64,000 nucleotides of DNA from Terriglobus albidus (GTDB lineage Bacteria; Acidobacteriota; Terriglobia; Terriglobales; Acidobacteriaceae): assembly GCF_025685425.1 (NCBI RefSeq), contig NZ_JAGTAS010000058.1:620001-684000 (forward strand), given 5' to 3'. The notes beneath the pieces were generated by a model that searched no databases, had not been told where the DNA came from, and saw only the letters and a program-made list of their open reading frames with translations. Positions 1 to 9,298 of the stretch are shown here, one piece after another. Every line of letters begins with the position of its first letter. Within the stretch, counting starts at the first letter, position 1. Made by a program: the position numbers and the translations under genes.

Positions 1-1427
1 ACGCCCGGTCCGACGCCACGCGGATATCGAATGGCAGACGGTGCATCATAAAGCATTGCCGTGTACATCATGTCCGCCAGCTCATCTTCATCCTTCGGCA
101 CCATGTGCACAATATTTGGAACACCGCGCAGATAGCTGATGTCGAACAGACCATGATGTGTCGGGCCGTCATCGCCTGAGAGTCCACCACGATCCATGCA
201 GAAGACCACCGGCAGGTTCTGCAGGCAGACATCGTGCACGATGGGATCGAAGGCACGCTGCAGGAAGGTGGAGTAGATGGCGCAGAAGGGCTTATAGCCT
301 TTGGTGGCCATGCCGGCGGCGAAGATTACCGCATGTTCTTCCGCGATACCGACATCGAAGTAACGCTTCGGATGATGCGGCCGGAAGAGATCCAGCGCCG
401 TTCCATTGGGCATCGCCGCGGTAATGGCAACGACCTTGTCGTTGCTGTTGGCGAGCTTCGTCAGCGACTCGGCAAAGATCTCTGAATATGTCTTTTGTCC
501 CGTTGGCTTGGTCTCGCCGGTCTCAGGATCATACGGCCCCAGGCCGTGGAACTTCTTTTGCTTCTCAAGTGCCGGCTGGAACCCCCGTCCCTTCTGCGTA
601 ATGGCATGCAGCAGCACCGGCTTGTTCTGCTGTTTGAGGAACTTGAAGGTCTCGATCAATAGTGGAAGGTCGTGGCCATCGATCGGTCCAAAGTAATTGA
701 GGCCGAACTCTTCAAAGAGCATGCCTGGGCCGATAAGACCTTTCGCTGCACCTTCAGCCTTCTGCGCCACATGCTTGGCTGCCTTACCACCGATACGTTC
801 AATCAGATCGACGGCGCGGTCGTGCCAGGTAACGAAAGTCGGATTGGTGACAATCTTATGGAAATAGGAGGCGATCGCGCCCACATTGCGATCAATCGAC
901 CAGGCGTTATCGTTCAGAACCACGATCAGGCGTTTGGTCGATGAGGCGATATTGTTCAGCGCCTCCATGGTGATGCCATTGGTGAACGCGGCATCCCCGG
1001 CCAGAGCGACGATGTGCTCGTCGCCGCCATTCATATCGCGGGCCACAGCCATGCCCAGCGCAGCCGAGAGCGCCGTGCCCGCATGCCCTGCGCCGAAGCT
1101 GTCATGCTCACTCTCCGTCCGCAGCATGAAGCCGTTCAGACCATCTGGCTGACGGATGGTCTCGAAGCGATCGGCGCGGCCGGTCAACAACTTATGGACA
1201 TAGGCCTGGTGCGATACATCGAAGACAAAGCTATCGCGCGGCGTATCGAAGACATAGTGCATGGCGATGGTGAGCTCCACCACGCCGAGGTTCGGACCGA
1301 TATGACCACCGGTTCTGGAGACACCAACAATAAGCCTTTCGCGGATCTCTTCTGCCAGTTGAGAGAGTTCGGGGATGGAGAGTTTTTTGACGTCCGCAGG
1401 CGAATGTATCTGTTGAAGCAGGTTCAT
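1..1427 (-). CDS. dxs: 1-deoxy-D-xylulose-5-phosphate synthase, C-terminus cut by window edge
   Basis: Condenses pyruvate with glyceraldehyde 3-phosphate using thiamine diphosphate, the first step of the MEP isoprenoid pathway in the cytoplasm. Reading leftward from ATG at 1425-1427 gives MNLLQQIHSPADVKKL, then SRTGGHIGPNLG near residue 35, the ThDP/Mg motif GDAAFTNG near residue 142, and FDVGIAEEHAVIFAAG near residue 362, which holds the catalytic Glu of the second transketolase-like domain. About 475 residues are present; the family is usually about 620-640, so the C-terminal domain lies outside the window. The frame has no stop up to base 1. The next gene on the same strand (symporter, 1460-2833) ends only 32 bases upstream of the dxs start, so co-transcription is possible. 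Identification is firm. Confidence 0.95.
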   Translation of the reverse strand, partial: MNLLQQIHSPADVKKLSIPELSQLAEEIRERLIVGVSRTGGHIGPNLGVVELTIAMHYVFDTPRDSFVFDVSHQAYVHKLLTGRADRFETIRQPDGLNGFMLRTESEHDSFGAGHAGTALSAALGMAVARDMNGGDEHIVALAGDAAFTNGITMEALNNIASSTKRLIVVLNDNAWSIDRNVGAIASYFHKIVTNPTFVTWHDRAVDLIERIGGKAAKHVAQKAEGAAKGLIGPGMLFEEFGLNYFGPIDGHDLPLLIETFKFLKQQNKPVLLHAITQKGRGFQPALEKQKKFHGLGPYDPETGETKPTGQKTYSEIFAESLTKLANSNDKVVAITAAMPNGTALDLFRPHHPKRYFDVGIAEEHAVIFAAGMATKGYKPFCAIYSTFLQRAFDPIVHDVCLQNLPVVFCMDRGGLSGDDGPTHHGLFDISYLRGVPNIVHMVPKDEDELADMMYTAMLYDAPSAIRYPRGVGPG

Positions 1428-1459
1428 TATTATGGTTCGACGGCAATAGGCCGCCGGGG

Positions 1460-2833
1460 TTACTCTTCAGTATACGCCGGTAGCTCCCCTTCCCAGCGTG
1501 CAATTACGGCACACGCCAGGCAGTTCCCTACAACGTTCAGGGCAGTACGGCCCATATCCATTACCGCATCCACACCAAGCAGCACCAGCATCGGCTCCAG
1601 GGGTAGATTGAACGTCGTCGCGGTCGCCATCAAAACCACCAGCACAGCGCGCGGCACACCAGCTATACCTTTGCTGGTGAGAACCAGCATGGCCAGCATC
1701 ATCGCCTGCTCCCCCCAACCCATGTGAATATTCGCCGACTGCGCTACAAACAGCGAAGCCATCGCCAGGTAGAGAGCAGAACCATCCAGGTTGAAGCTGT
1801 ATCCTGCTGGAATCACAAAGGCAACGACGCGGCGAGGGATACCGAACCGCTCCATGTTTTCCATGGCCGTCGGCAATGCCGCCTCCGATGTTGCGGTCGC
1901 AAAAGCAATGGTTGCAGGTTCGGCAACAAACTCCACAAACCGGCGCAACGGAATCTTTGCCCACAAGGCAATCGGCACCAGGATGAGCAGAATAAACGCT
2001 ACTAATGAGATGTAGAGCGTGAGCAACAGCTTGCCCAAAGGCAACAAAACGCTGGCGCCCATGTGCCCAACGGTATATGCCATCGCCGCGCCAACAGCCA
2101 CGGGGGCCAGATACATCACGATGTCGGTAAAACGAAACATCACCTCCGCGAACGACTCCATAATGCGGACCAGCGGCGTACGTTTTTCCTCAGGTAACAG
2201 TGCCAGCGCAATCCCGAAGATGGTGGCAAAGACTGCAACCTGCAGTATCTGCCCCTCGGCAATCGACTTGGCGATATTTTCCGGAAAGATGTGGAGCACG
2301 AAGTCTTGCCAGTGCATCGGAGCTGCCGGCGGCAACGTTCCGCTGGCGGCAGGCAGCGTCAATCCAACGCCCGCCTTACTGATATTGATCGCGGCCATGC
2401 CGATGGCGAGTGCAAAGGTCGTCACCACCTCAAAGTAGATCAACGCTTTCACGCCCATGCGGCCGACCTGTTTCAACTCACCATGACCGGCGATGCCGTT
2501 GATGAGCGAGGCAAGAATCAGGGGCGCAACGATCGTCTTGATGAGACGTAAAAAAATATCTGAAAGAAACTTCAGGTTCGACGAAAAGACAGGCGCGTCA
2601 TGGCCCAGCTCGCCACCAGCGAGCATTGCGAAAAAAATCCACGGCGTTATTGAACGGCTTTTCCAGGCGAAGACGGCGAGAAGTCCAAGTCCGAGCAGAC
2701 GACACGCCTCTTCCAGCGTTAAAAGAGAAGGAGAGACCGTTGCAAGGCTGGCCGCCGCCGCGGCAGTAAAAAGAGTTACACCGCCCACGGCGAGTGCTCG
2801 CTGCATTTTTTGTAGAGCCATCGTGCGGAGCAT
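1460..2833 (-). CDS. Dicarboxylate/amino acid:cation symporter (DAACS family)
   Basis: Polytopic inner-membrane carrier of the glutamate/C4-dicarboxylate symporter family (GltP/DctA type), 457 residues, a normal length. The N-terminus has two hydrophobic stretches, followed by FLSDIFLRLIKTIVAPLI near residue 90, which is the conserved early transmembrane region. The signature GYSFNLDGSALYLAMAS lies near residue 345 (tip and transport-substrate region), with ATATSEAALPTAMENMERFG before it (serine-rich loop equivalent). The substrate cannot be decided from sequence: aspartate, glutamate or C4-dicarboxylate are all possible. The start is uncertain between the first ATG (2831-2833) and an ATG four codons later; neither has a strong ribosome site. 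It ends 32 bases before dxs on the same strand. Confidence 0.88.
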   Translation of the reverse strand: MLRTMALQKMQRALAVGGVTLFTAAAAASLATVSPSLLTLEEACRLLGLGLLAVFAWKSRSITPWIFFAMLAGGELGHDAPVFSSNLKFLSDIFLRLIKTIVAPLILASLINGIAGHGELKQVGRMGVKALIYFEVVTTFALAIGMAAINISKAGVGLTLPAASGTLPPAAPMHWQDFVLHIFPENIAKSIAEGQILQVAVFATIFGIALALLPEEKRTPLVRIMESFAEVMFRFTDIVMYLAPVAVGAAMAYTVGHMGASVLLPLGKLLLTLYISLVAFILLILVPIALWAKIPLRRFVEFVAEPATIAFATATSEAALPTAMENMERFGIPRRVVAFVIPAGYSFNLDGSALYLAMASLFVAQSANIHMGWGEQAMMLAMLVLTSKGIAGVPRAVLVVLMATATTFNLPLEPMLVLLGVDAVMDMGRTALNVVGNCLACAVIARWEGELPAYTEE

Positions 2834-2863
2834 ATCATCTGTCTCGAAGAGAGGTTTCCGGAG

Positions 2864-3424
2864 ATGCGTCGATCATTCCTTCTGCTTTGGGTGGCCGTGA
2901 GCGCCGTGGCTACCCACACTGCCGCCGCGCAGCTAGGCTTCGGGCAGAGCAATCAGCCGAACCAGCAGGCGCAAAGCCCCTTGACGGTGCCGACCCTGTC
3001 GCCAGGAGTGGTCTTCCTGATGGAGCTGGAAGGCCGCTTCAATCAGGCCGTCGAGAAGGGCGGCGGCAAAGCCTTTGCGAGCTGGTTCGCCGATGACGCT
3101 GTGGTGTTGAACAACGGACGTGCCGCGACCTTTGGCAAGCTTGCCATCGGCGAGCAAGCAAAATGGGACCCCAAGGACTATCAACTAACCTGGCAGCCGC
3201 AGGGCGCACAAATGGGTCCGAGCGGGGATATGGGTTTTACCTGGGGACATTATGAAGGGCACTCCAAAGATAAGAACGGTCAGCCCATCGTTGTAGAAGG
3301 CCGCTACATCACCATCTGGAAGAAGATCAACGGCGAATGGAAGGTTGCGATGGATGCGAGCGCAAACGATGCGCCTATCGCCGGCGAGTGCTGCACATTG
3401 CCCAAGCCTGGTAATGCAAAGTAA
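2864..3424 (+). CDS. Secreted SnoaL/DUF4440-like protein
   Basis: Encodes 186 residues with a clear signal peptide (MRRSFLLLWVAVSAVATHTAAAQ), so it is probably periplasmic. The mature part resembles the NTF2-like DUF4440/SnoaL fold: GGGKAFASWFADDAVVLNNG, then GDMGFTWGHYEG and the terminal strand YITIWKKINGEWKVAMDASAND, the usual pattern in which a catalytic-like cone is built from a helix and a curved sheet. Many such proteins have no known substrate and none can be assigned here. It is divergent from the symporter gene, whose start lies 30 bases away. Fold assignment is moderately sure; function is unknown. Confidence 0.75.
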   Translation: MRRSFLLLWVAVSAVATHTAAAQLGFGQSNQPNQQAQSPLTVPTLSPGVVFLMELEGRFNQAVEKGGGKAFASWFADDAVVLNNGRAATFGKLAIGEQAKWDPKDYQLTWQPQGAQMGPSGDMGFTWGHYEGHSKDKNGQPIVVEGRYITIWKKINGEWKVAMDASANDAPIAGECCTLPKPGNAK

Positions 3425-3429
3425 GCATT

Positions 3430-3475
3430 TGGGAACCCCGGACGTCCCACCCATTGCGTTGCAATGGATAGGGCA
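3430..3475. repeat. Short palindromic repeat of the CCCACCC type
   Basis: The sequence contains CCCACCCATTGCGTTGCAAT followed by GGATAGGGCACCC, an imperfect dyad. Related dyads (CACCCTCGC-ACG-AGGGTGGG) occur at 19013-19051 and 29716-29813, so this looks like a dispersed intergenic repeat lying between the ends of two convergent genes, where it might also act as a weak bidirectional terminator. Confidence 0.5.
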
Positions 3476-3536
3476 CCCAGTGCAGGGGCGTAGATCGCTC
3501 CGTTAGCGCGGCGAAATTTATATGTCGGTAAGCGTG

Positions 3537-5912
3537 CTAGCGCAGATTGCTGCTGGGGCGGCTGGGCAGTGTGAAATAGAACGTCGATCCCCGGCCAAGC
3601 TCGCTCTCCACCCAGATCTCACCGCCATGCTGTTGCACGATAGACTTGCAGATGGCCAACCCCAGACCGGTTCCTCCTTTGGCGCGGGAGTCTGAAGCAT
3701 CCACCTGCTGAAACCGCTCGAAGATCAGGTCCAGCTTATCCGCGGGAATGCCGCGCCCTTGATCATGGACTGCAACACAGACCTCGCCATCCGCTTCATA
3801 CCTTGCCGCGAGAAAGATCTCACTTCCCGCAGGCGAGAACTTGATGGCGTTGGAGATCAGGTTCGTCAGCATCTGCAGAATGCGGTCCGAATCAGCCCAC
3901 GCAAAGACGTTCTCTGCCTGAAAGCGGAATCCAATCCCTGCCTTTGCAGCCGATGTCTGCTGCAGCTCTGCAGCACGGTGACATAACTGGTCGACCGATA
4001 CGTTGGACTGATGCAGCTCCGCCTTGCCGCTGCCAATACGTTCAAGTTCCAGAATGTCGTTGACGAGATTGATCAGCCGATCTGTGTTGCCGACGGCAAT
4101 ATCCAGCATCTGCTGCGCTTTTTCCGGTCGGGACTGCAGCACTCCACTGGCAACCATTCCCAGTGCCGCGCGCAGTGACGTGAGCGGCGTACGCAACTCG
4201 TGCGAGACCGTCGAGACAAACTCATCCTTCATCTGGTCAAGCTCGCGCCGCGCCGTAGTATCAGTGAAGGCGACCACGACACCGACGGCCTCGCCTTCAT
4301 CCAGCAGCGGCGTTGCAACATAGTCCACCGGGACGTGGGTGCCATCTTTCTGCCAGAAGATCTCATCACTGACACGGACGGGCTCAGAGAGATGGACCGC
4401 CTCCTGGATCTTCGATCCCTCGGCCGGCTCCGGCGACCCATCTGCACGCGTATGGTGGATGGTCTCGTGCAGGTTTCGTCCAAGCAGCTCCTGCGGCTTG
4501 TAGCCGAGAATCTGAGCTCCGGCCGGATTCACCACCGTGATTGTGCCTGCCAGATCGATACCGAGAATGCCATCACCGACGCTGGCCAGGATCGAATCAC
4601 TCTGACGCCGCAGTGCACGGAGACGCTCTTCTGCTCGTACCTTCTCGGTAATATCCACGCCGAATCCGAGCACATAGAACGGCCGACCTTCGGTCTCAAT
4701 GAGACGGTTCCTGTAGGTGAGAACCCGCACTTCCTCATTGCGGTGACACAAGCGCAGCTCTCCCTGGGCCTCTCCGCTGGTGCAGACCGCCTGCAGGTAG
4801 GCCTCCACAGCGTCCACCTCATCAGCCGGAACAAAGTCCGCCAGCGGCTTGCCGACCATCTCATCAATGCTGTACCCGAGGCTCTCCGCGCCGTAACGGT
4901 TCAGGCTGATCAGCGTTCCATCCTCGGCATGGGTAAACACCATACCGAGCGAGCCCTCAATCAACTGACGATATCTTGCTTCGCTCTCACGCAGAGTGGC
5001 CTCGGCTTCGCGCTGCAAGGTGACATCGATACCGGTAGCGATGACAAAGGCCACTTCGTTCTGCTCATCGAGCAGGGCTGTCGCGCTCCATGCGATACGC
5101 CGCAAGCTTCCATCCCGTGTCTGCCAGAAGTTTTCGAAGGTCGCGGGAAAGTTGCCGCGAGCAATGCTTTCGAAGGTCGCAATCGAGTCCTCGATATCTT
5201 CTTCCGGAATCAGCTTCTCCCAGAGATGTTGGCCGATCAGGTCCGATACCTGGTATCCGGAGATAACCTCGCAGGCCCGATTGAAGCGGACGACGCGGCC
5301 GGCCGTATCCAGCACCGCAACCAGGGCTCCCACGGTATCCAGCACGGCAGAGACGAAGTTGCGCTCCACGGTAAGAGCCGTCTCCACACGCTGCCGCGTA
5401 CGCGCTGCACGATCCATCGATCGCATCCGGGTGCTCAGTTCCAACCGGGTAACGATCTGGCGCGCAAGGACCTCCAATGCCTCAACCTGCTGGTCGTTCA
5501 GCGTGCGCGGCGCCGTATCCAACACACACAGCAGACCGATACGCGCACCATCCGGAGCCGTTAGAGGAGCGCCCGCATAGAAGCGGTAGGTCACATCTCC
5601 CAGGGCAATGCCGTTCGCTCCAAAGCGCTTGTTCCGCGACAGATCGGGTATCTCGTAGACGTTCGCATCCTGCAGCGTTTCATCGCCGGGAAAGGCACTG
5701 CGGGCAAGTTCCGGAGTTTCCCAGTTGGGATGAGACTTGAACCAGATCCGATTCGTGTCCAGAACACCGATCGCGGCAGCCGGAGTGTTGCAGATCTGCG
5801 CTGCCAGACGCGAAATATCGTCCAACGCAGAGTCTGCGGGAGTATCGAGGATCTCGTATTGTTCGAGCGCACGAAGCCTTGACTGCTCGTCCCGGATCAG
5901 GCTGGTCTTCAT
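3537..5912 (-). CDS. GAF-PAS-PAS-PAS sensor histidine kinase
   Basis: Signal-transducing histidine kinase of 791 residues with no obvious membrane segment, so likely cytoplasmic. Domains in order: GAF about 20-165 (WFKSHPNWE, GLLCVLDTAPR), PAS1 about 190-300 (FNRACEVISGYQVSDLIG), PAS2 about 310-425 (LNRYGAESLGYSIDEMVG), PAS3 about 440-555 (VNPAGAQILGYKPQELLG), HisKA about 560-625 with the phosphorylated His in FVSTVSHELRTPLTS, and HATPase about 670-785 with N-box TNLISNAIKFSPAG, G1 DQGRGIPADKL and G2 GTGLGLAICKSI. No receiver domain and no adjacent response regulator gene, so it is an orphan kinase whose partner is elsewhere. The input is unknown; no haem- or flavin-binding residue is evident by eye. 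A MITE-like element lies 23 bases upstream of the start. Confidence 0.92.
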   Translation of the reverse strand: MKTSLIRDEQSRLRALEQYEILDTPADSALDDISRLAAQICNTPAAAIGVLDTNRIWFKSHPNWETPELARSAFPGDETLQDANVYEIPDLSRNKRFGANGIALGDVTYRFYAGAPLTAPDGARIGLLCVLDTAPRTLNDQQVEALEVLARQIVTRLELSTRMRSMDRAARTRQRVETALTVERNFVSAVLDTVGALVAVLDTAGRVVRFNRACEVISGYQVSDLIGQHLWEKLIPEEDIEDSIATFESIARGNFPATFENFWQTRDGSLRRIAWSATALLDEQNEVAFVIATGIDVTLQREAEATLRESEARYRQLIEGSLGMVFTHAEDGTLISLNRYGAESLGYSIDEMVGKPLADFVPADEVDAVEAYLQAVCTSGEAQGELRLCHRNEEVRVLTYRNRLIETEGRPFYVLGFGVDITEKVRAEERLRALRRQSDSILASVGDGILGIDLAGTITVVNPAGAQILGYKPQELLGRNLHETIHHTRADGSPEPAEGSKIQEAVHLSEPVRVSDEIFWQKDGTHVPVDYVATPLLDEGEAVGVVVAFTDTTARRELDQMKDEFVSTVSHELRTPLTSLRAALGMVASGVLQSRPEKAQQMLDIAVGNTDRLINLVNDILELERIGSGKAELHQSNVSVDQLCHRAAELQQTSAAKAGIGFRFQAENVFAWADSDRILQMLTNLISNAIKFSPAGSEIFLAARYEADGEVCVAVHDQGRGIPADKLDLIFERFQQVDASDSRAKGGTGLGLAICKSIVQQHGGEIWVESELGRGSTFYFTLPSRPSSNLR

Positions 5913-5934
5913 TGTCTTCTAACGTAAAGCATCC

Positions 5935-6162
5935 TAGAGCATTTCCCTGTTGCTGGGTATCCCGGAATTGGCGTGCAGCGGCGTTTTCATTGCGGAAAAC
6001 GCCCATCGAGCAATTCTCCTGATGGTGTAGAGCGAAGTTTCGGTAGTTTGCCCCGTTTTCCCTCGAAGAAAACGGCATTCACAGATTTATCCAACACCAC
6101 AGTTTTAGGAGAATTGCTCTCGATGCGGAAAGCCCTACACGCACCTACAGGGAAATGCTCTA
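5935..6162. mobile_element. MITE-like element, copy A1, interrupted by a nested element
   Basis: Outer ends are GAGCATTTCCCTGT and its reverse complement ACAGGGAAATGCTC, each flanked by TA (5935-5936 and 6161-6162). Internal sequence matches the other copies at 36788, 39146, 43195 and 62158 but in opposite orientation, including the hairpin GGCGTTTTC/GAAAACGCC. Removing the inserted 6008-6119 block restores a unit of about 110 bases. The TA flanks fit Tc1/mariner (IS630)-type target duplication. It encodes no protein. Confidence 0.85.
6008..6119. mobile_element. Second MITE-like element nested inside copy A1
   Basis: A 112-base unit with perfect 13-base terminal inverted repeats GAGCAATTCTCCT / AGGAGAATTGCTC, flanked on both sides by TC (6006-6007 and 6120-6121). 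It has its own internal hairpin built from CCGTTTTC and GAAAACGG. The sister A copies have TA at the point where it is inserted. No other copy of these ends was seen in the window. Confidence 0.7.
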
Positions 6163-6264
6163 CGCAAACCAAAGAGCAATGAAGACTATTAGGTTTGGTG
6201 CACTTAGAACGTTTTCTGGGGCTGCTGCTTTTTCCCTTATTCCACCAGCGTAAAAACTATGGGG

Positions 6265-6314
6265 TAGAGAAGCAGATTTCTCCGCTCCCTTCGGTCGCTG
6301 CGAAATGACAAAAA
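6265..6314. repeat. Dispersed repeat B (AGAAGCAGATTTCTCCGC ... CGAAATGACAAAAA)
   Basis: One half-site of a repeat family also seen at 10813-10859, 10945-10980 and 29838-29871. The unit runs from TAGAGAAGCAGATTTCTCCGC-like sequence to GCTGCGAAATGACAAAAA. It is intergenic and non-coding. Confidence 0.6.
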
Positions 6315-6321
6315 GGGCGCC

Positions 6322-6353
6322 TTAGGGATTACACCTATAGGGAAAATACTCTA
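6322..6353. mobile_element. Isolated end of the A-family MITE
   Basis: Read on the minus strand the sequence TAGAGTATTTTCCCTATAGG matches the left end of the complete A copies (TAGAGCATTTTCCCTGTAGG) with two differences. The matching right end is missing or replaced by repeat B. The TAG here is the stop codon of the gene at 6351-6956. Confidence 0.55.
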
Positions 6354-6956
6354 GCGCGCCAGATCGAATCGGAAGACCGTAACCGGCTTCATGGAGAAGG
6401 TTGACCCAAAGCTTTTGCTCTCTCCGCGTTCCACGGAGATGCGCCCAAATCGCGTGCTCAGGCCTATCGCCGCAACCACACCGTTGGCGCGGTCCAGAAC
6501 GCTCATCCCTATAGAAAGAAGTGTTCGCGTGCTGAAACCCACATTGAAATCGCGAATCCGCATGGAAGAATTCTCCGGGGCCTGCGGAAAACGCCGTAGC
6601 ATTCCGTCAGCATAAAGCGGCAACGCTCCTATCTGCGCAAAACCCGGATGGGCTGCGGAGAGTGAGGTCGGAGGCGAAAGGGGAAAATAAGCCCGGCTTC
6701 CGAATCGGCGCGCCAAGGCAGACCAACGGCTTTCTGCTGCTGCGTTCGCTTTGCCGTTATACGAGAAATCTTCCCGCACGTACGGCAAAACCAAAGAATG
6801 GGTGATGTGAAGCGAGGGTTGCATCTGCTGCAGGGCAGGCTCGATGGAAAGATCGAACCCATTTCCAGTTTCGGTACCCGCCGCTGCGGCATGCGCCATA
6901 GGAGCGGCGCAGAGCAGGGCAAAACACACAGAGCGGATTGCGGCCAGTTTGATCAC
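6351..6956 (-). CDS. Secreted protein of unknown function
   Basis: About 201 residues, not recognised. The GTG at 6954-6956 is preferred as start because AAGGAGAG lies about ten bases upstream and because it places the signal peptide (MIKLAAIRSVCFALLCAAPMAHA) at the very N-terminus; an upstream in-frame ATG at 6992 is possible. The mature part has repeated amphipathic strands (LHITHSLVLPYVREDFSY, DFNVGFSTRTLLSIGMSV, GVVAAIGLSTRFGRISVERG) and ends MKPVTVFRFDLAR, a pattern that would suit a small beta-barrel or beta-sandwich envelope protein, but no conserved motif was identified. Its TAG stop coincides with an A-type MITE end. Confidence 0.6.
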   Translation of the reverse strand: MIKLAAIRSVCFALLCAAPMAHAAAAGTETGNGFDLSIEPALQQMQPSLHITHSLVLPYVREDFSYNGKANAAAESRWSALARRFGSRAYFPLSPPTSLSAAHPGFAQIGALPLYADGMLRRFPQAPENSSMRIRDFNVGFSTRTLLSIGMSVLDRANGVVAAIGLSTRFGRISVERGESKSFGSTFSMKPVTVFRFDLAR

Positions 6957-7073
6957 CAGGGGAGGTCTCTCCTTGACTATCGGCGCTCTCAAGAAAAACT
7001 TGAGCGCCGATATCTGGCGTACGTCCCCTGTGATGCCGGCGGGCAGAAGAAGTCTGCCCGCCGGCCTGGAAGA

Positions 7074-9032
7074 TTACTCGTCCTGTTCGCGCAATTTTGC
7101 GATGACAGTAAAATCCTCGAGCGTCGTGGTGTCGCCCTTCACTTCTCCGGTCGTCGCCAGTTCACGCAGCAAGCGGCGCATGATCTTACCCGAGCGGGTC
7201 TTCGGCAGAGTCTGCGTAAAACGCAGATCGTCCGGACGGGCCAGAGCGCCGATCTCTTTGGCAACCCATTTACGCAGCTCCTGCTTCAGGTCTTCCGTCG
7301 CCGTAACGTGTTCTTCCAGCGTGACGAACGCGGCGATCGCCTGGCCTTTGAGGTCGTCCGGACGGCCGACGACAGCGGCCTCCGCAACAGCAGGATGTGC
7401 AACCAGCGCCGACTCGATCTCCGCCGTTCCCAGGCGATGTCCGCTGACATTGATGACGTCGTCCACACGGCCCATGAGCCAGAAATAGCCATCCGCGTCC
7501 CGCCGTGCGCCGTCGCCGGTGAAGTACGCTCCCGGAATCTCCGACCAGTAGGCGGCAACATAGCGCTCCGGGTTGCCGTAGATGGTACGCGCCATCGAGG
7601 GCCATGGCTTGCGAATGATCAACAGACCACCGTGGCCGTCCGGCACCGGCTCGCCTTCTTTGGTAACAACGGCGGCATCAACGCCAAAGAATGGCACTGT
7701 GGCCGATCCGGGTTTCGCGGCAATAGCGCCTGGAATCGGCGTAATCATATGCACGCCGGTCTCGGTCTGCCACCAGGTGTCGGCGATGGGGCAGCGCTCA
7801 TGTCCGATCTCGCGATGGAACCACATCCATGCCTCGGGATTGATGGGCTCACCTACTGTACCCAGCAGGCGCAACGAAGCCAGTGAATGCTTGCGGACCC
7901 ACTCGTCGCCCCACTTAATAAACGCGCGGATCGCCGTAGGAGCGGTATAGAAGATCGTCGCCTTGTGACTGTCGATAATCTTCCAGAAACGATCCGGCTC
8001 AGGCCAATTCGGCGCACCTTCATACATCAAAACGGTGACGCCATTCTGAAGCGGTCCGTAGACCACATAGCTGTGTCCCGTAATCCAGCCGATATCGGCG
8101 GTGCAGAAGTACACATCGTCCTCCTGCAGATCGAAGACATATTTGCTGGTCAGATACGTGCCTACCGCATAGCCGCCAGTGGTATGCACCAGGCCCTTCG
8201 GCTTACCGGTTGTTCCGGAGGTATAGAGGATGAACAGAGGATCCTCGGCATCCATGGGCTCGGCGGGGCAGTTCGGCGAAGCTTTCGCGGTCAGCTCGTG
8301 CCACCAGAAGTCGCGGCCAGGAGTCATGGCTACATCGGATCCCGTACGACGATGGACGATCACCGTCTGGATCGTCGGACAGCTCTTCAGTGCCTCATCG
8401 ACGATCGGCTTCAGCTTCACTTCCCCGCCGCGACGGTATCCGCCATCCTGGGTCAACACGGCGATACAGCCGGAATCATTGATCCGGTCGACTAGAGCGT
8501 GTGCCGCAAATCCACCGAAGATCACATTGTGCACTGCACCGATGCGGGCACAGGCCAGCAGAGCAATCGCCAATTCGGGACACATGCCCATGTAGATCGC
8601 GACGCGATCTCCCTTTTTGACGCCGGCTTCTTTCAACATGCTGGCCGCAAGCTGCACCTCGGTGAGCAGCTCGGCATAGGTCAAGGTGCGGACCTCGCCC
8701 GGCTCGCCCTCCCAGATGATCGCCGGCTTCTGCGCACGGTTGCCCAGCGCATGGCGATCGACGCAGTTATGACTGAGGTTCAGCTTGCCGCCGACAAACC
8801 ACTTCGCCCAGGGCTGCTCCCACTCCAGAACCTTTGTCCATGGCTCGAACCAGTCAAGCTCGCGCGCCGCTTCGGCCCAGAACTCCTCCGGCTGCTCGAT
8901 AGAGCGGCAATACATGGCGTCATACTGCTCTCGCGTTTTTATATGGGCTCGCGCAGCGAACTCAGCACGGGGCGGAAAGACCCGGTTTTCTCGTAAAAGC
9001 GAATCAAAACTTGTTTCAGACACAGTCGACAT
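7074..9032 (-). CDS. acs: Acetyl-CoA synthetase
   Basis: AMP-forming acetate:CoA ligase that activates acetate through acetyl-adenylate; cytoplasmic, ANL superfamily. The 652-residue product has the adenylation core P-loop [13 protein letters not shown], the acetate/AMP pocket segment [18 protein letters not shown], the hinge region [21 protein letters not shown], and the C-terminal catalytic lysine in [14 protein letters not shown], the lysine that is acetylated for control in studied homologues. ATG at 9030-9032 was chosen because AGGAG stands seven bases before it; an in-frame ATG at 9068 lies upstream. It is divergent from a small membrane protein gene. No second subunit or acetate transporter is adjacent. 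Confidence 0.96.
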   Translation of the reverse strand: MSTVSETSFDSLLRENRVFPPRAEFAARAHIKTREQYDAMYCRSIEQPEEFWAEAARELDWFEPWTKVLEWEQPWAKWFVGGKLNLSHNCVDRHALGNRAQKPAIIWEGEPGEVRTLTYAELLTEVQLAASMLKEAGVKKGDRVAIYMGMCPELAIALLACARIGAVHNVIFGGFAAHALVDRINDSGCIAVLTQDGGYRRGGEVKLKPIVDEALKSCPTIQTVIVHRRTGSDVAMTPGRDFWWHELTAKASPNCPAEPMDAEDPLFILYTSGTTGKPKGLVHTTGGYAVGTYLTSKYVFDLQEDDVYFCTADIGWITGHSYVVYGPLQNGVTVLMYEGAPNWPEPDRFWKIIDSHKATIFYTAPTAIRAFIKWGDEWVRKHSLASLRLLGTVGEPINPEAWMWFHREIGHERCPIADTWWQTETGVHMITPIPGAIAAKPGSATVPFFGVDAAVVTKEGEPVPDGHGGLLIIRKPWPSMARTIYGNPERYVAAYWSEIPGAYFTGDGARRDADGYFWLMGRVDDVINVSGHRLGTAEIESALVAHPAVAEAAVVGRPDDLKGQAIAAFVTLEEHVTATEDLKQELRKWVAKEIGALARPDDLRFTQTLPKTRSGKIMRRLLRELATTGEVKGDTTTLEDFTVIAKLREQDE

Positions 9033-9099
9033 GCAGCTCCTAATGAGACCACGATTGTACTTTGTCAAAATAGCGACCGGCCACCGTTACACTCAGCAC

Positions 9100-9288
9100 A
9101 TGGAATTCCACTGGGGCGCCATCTTTGGCTTCATGTTCGGCTTTATGTTCGGTGTGGGCTGTGCACTGGCGGTCATGTATTCCATCTATATGGGCGGCTA
9201 TCGCGCTGCGCTTCGTGACGCCCGGCTTCCCCTACCGCCCGAACGCTACCGCAAAGCCGTTGCCAAACTTGACAGTACTCAGGGCTAA
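9100..9288 (+). CDS. Small single-pass membrane protein, unknown
   Basis: A 62-residue product: MEFHWGAIFGFMFGFMF, continuing into one hydrophobic segment (about residues 6-30, glycine and phenylalanine rich), then a basic, proline-containing tail (RLPLPPERYRKAVAKLD). It fits a small inner-membrane protein with a cytoplasmic tail. It is divergent from acs, with about 67 bases between the starts. No family was recognised and there is no strong ribosome site, so it could be spurious, although the hydrophobic and charged partition is what a real small membrane protein shows. Confidence 0.5.
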   Translation: MEFHWGAIFGFMFGFMFGVGCALAVMYSIYMGGYRAALRDARLPLPPERYRKAVAKLDSTQG

Positions 9289-9298
9289 GCTCTTTGCT

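Noticed and set aside
4200-5564. Long plus-strand frame opposite the sensor kinase
   Set aside because: The kinase motifs on the minus strand are unambiguous; the opposite frame is a shadow.
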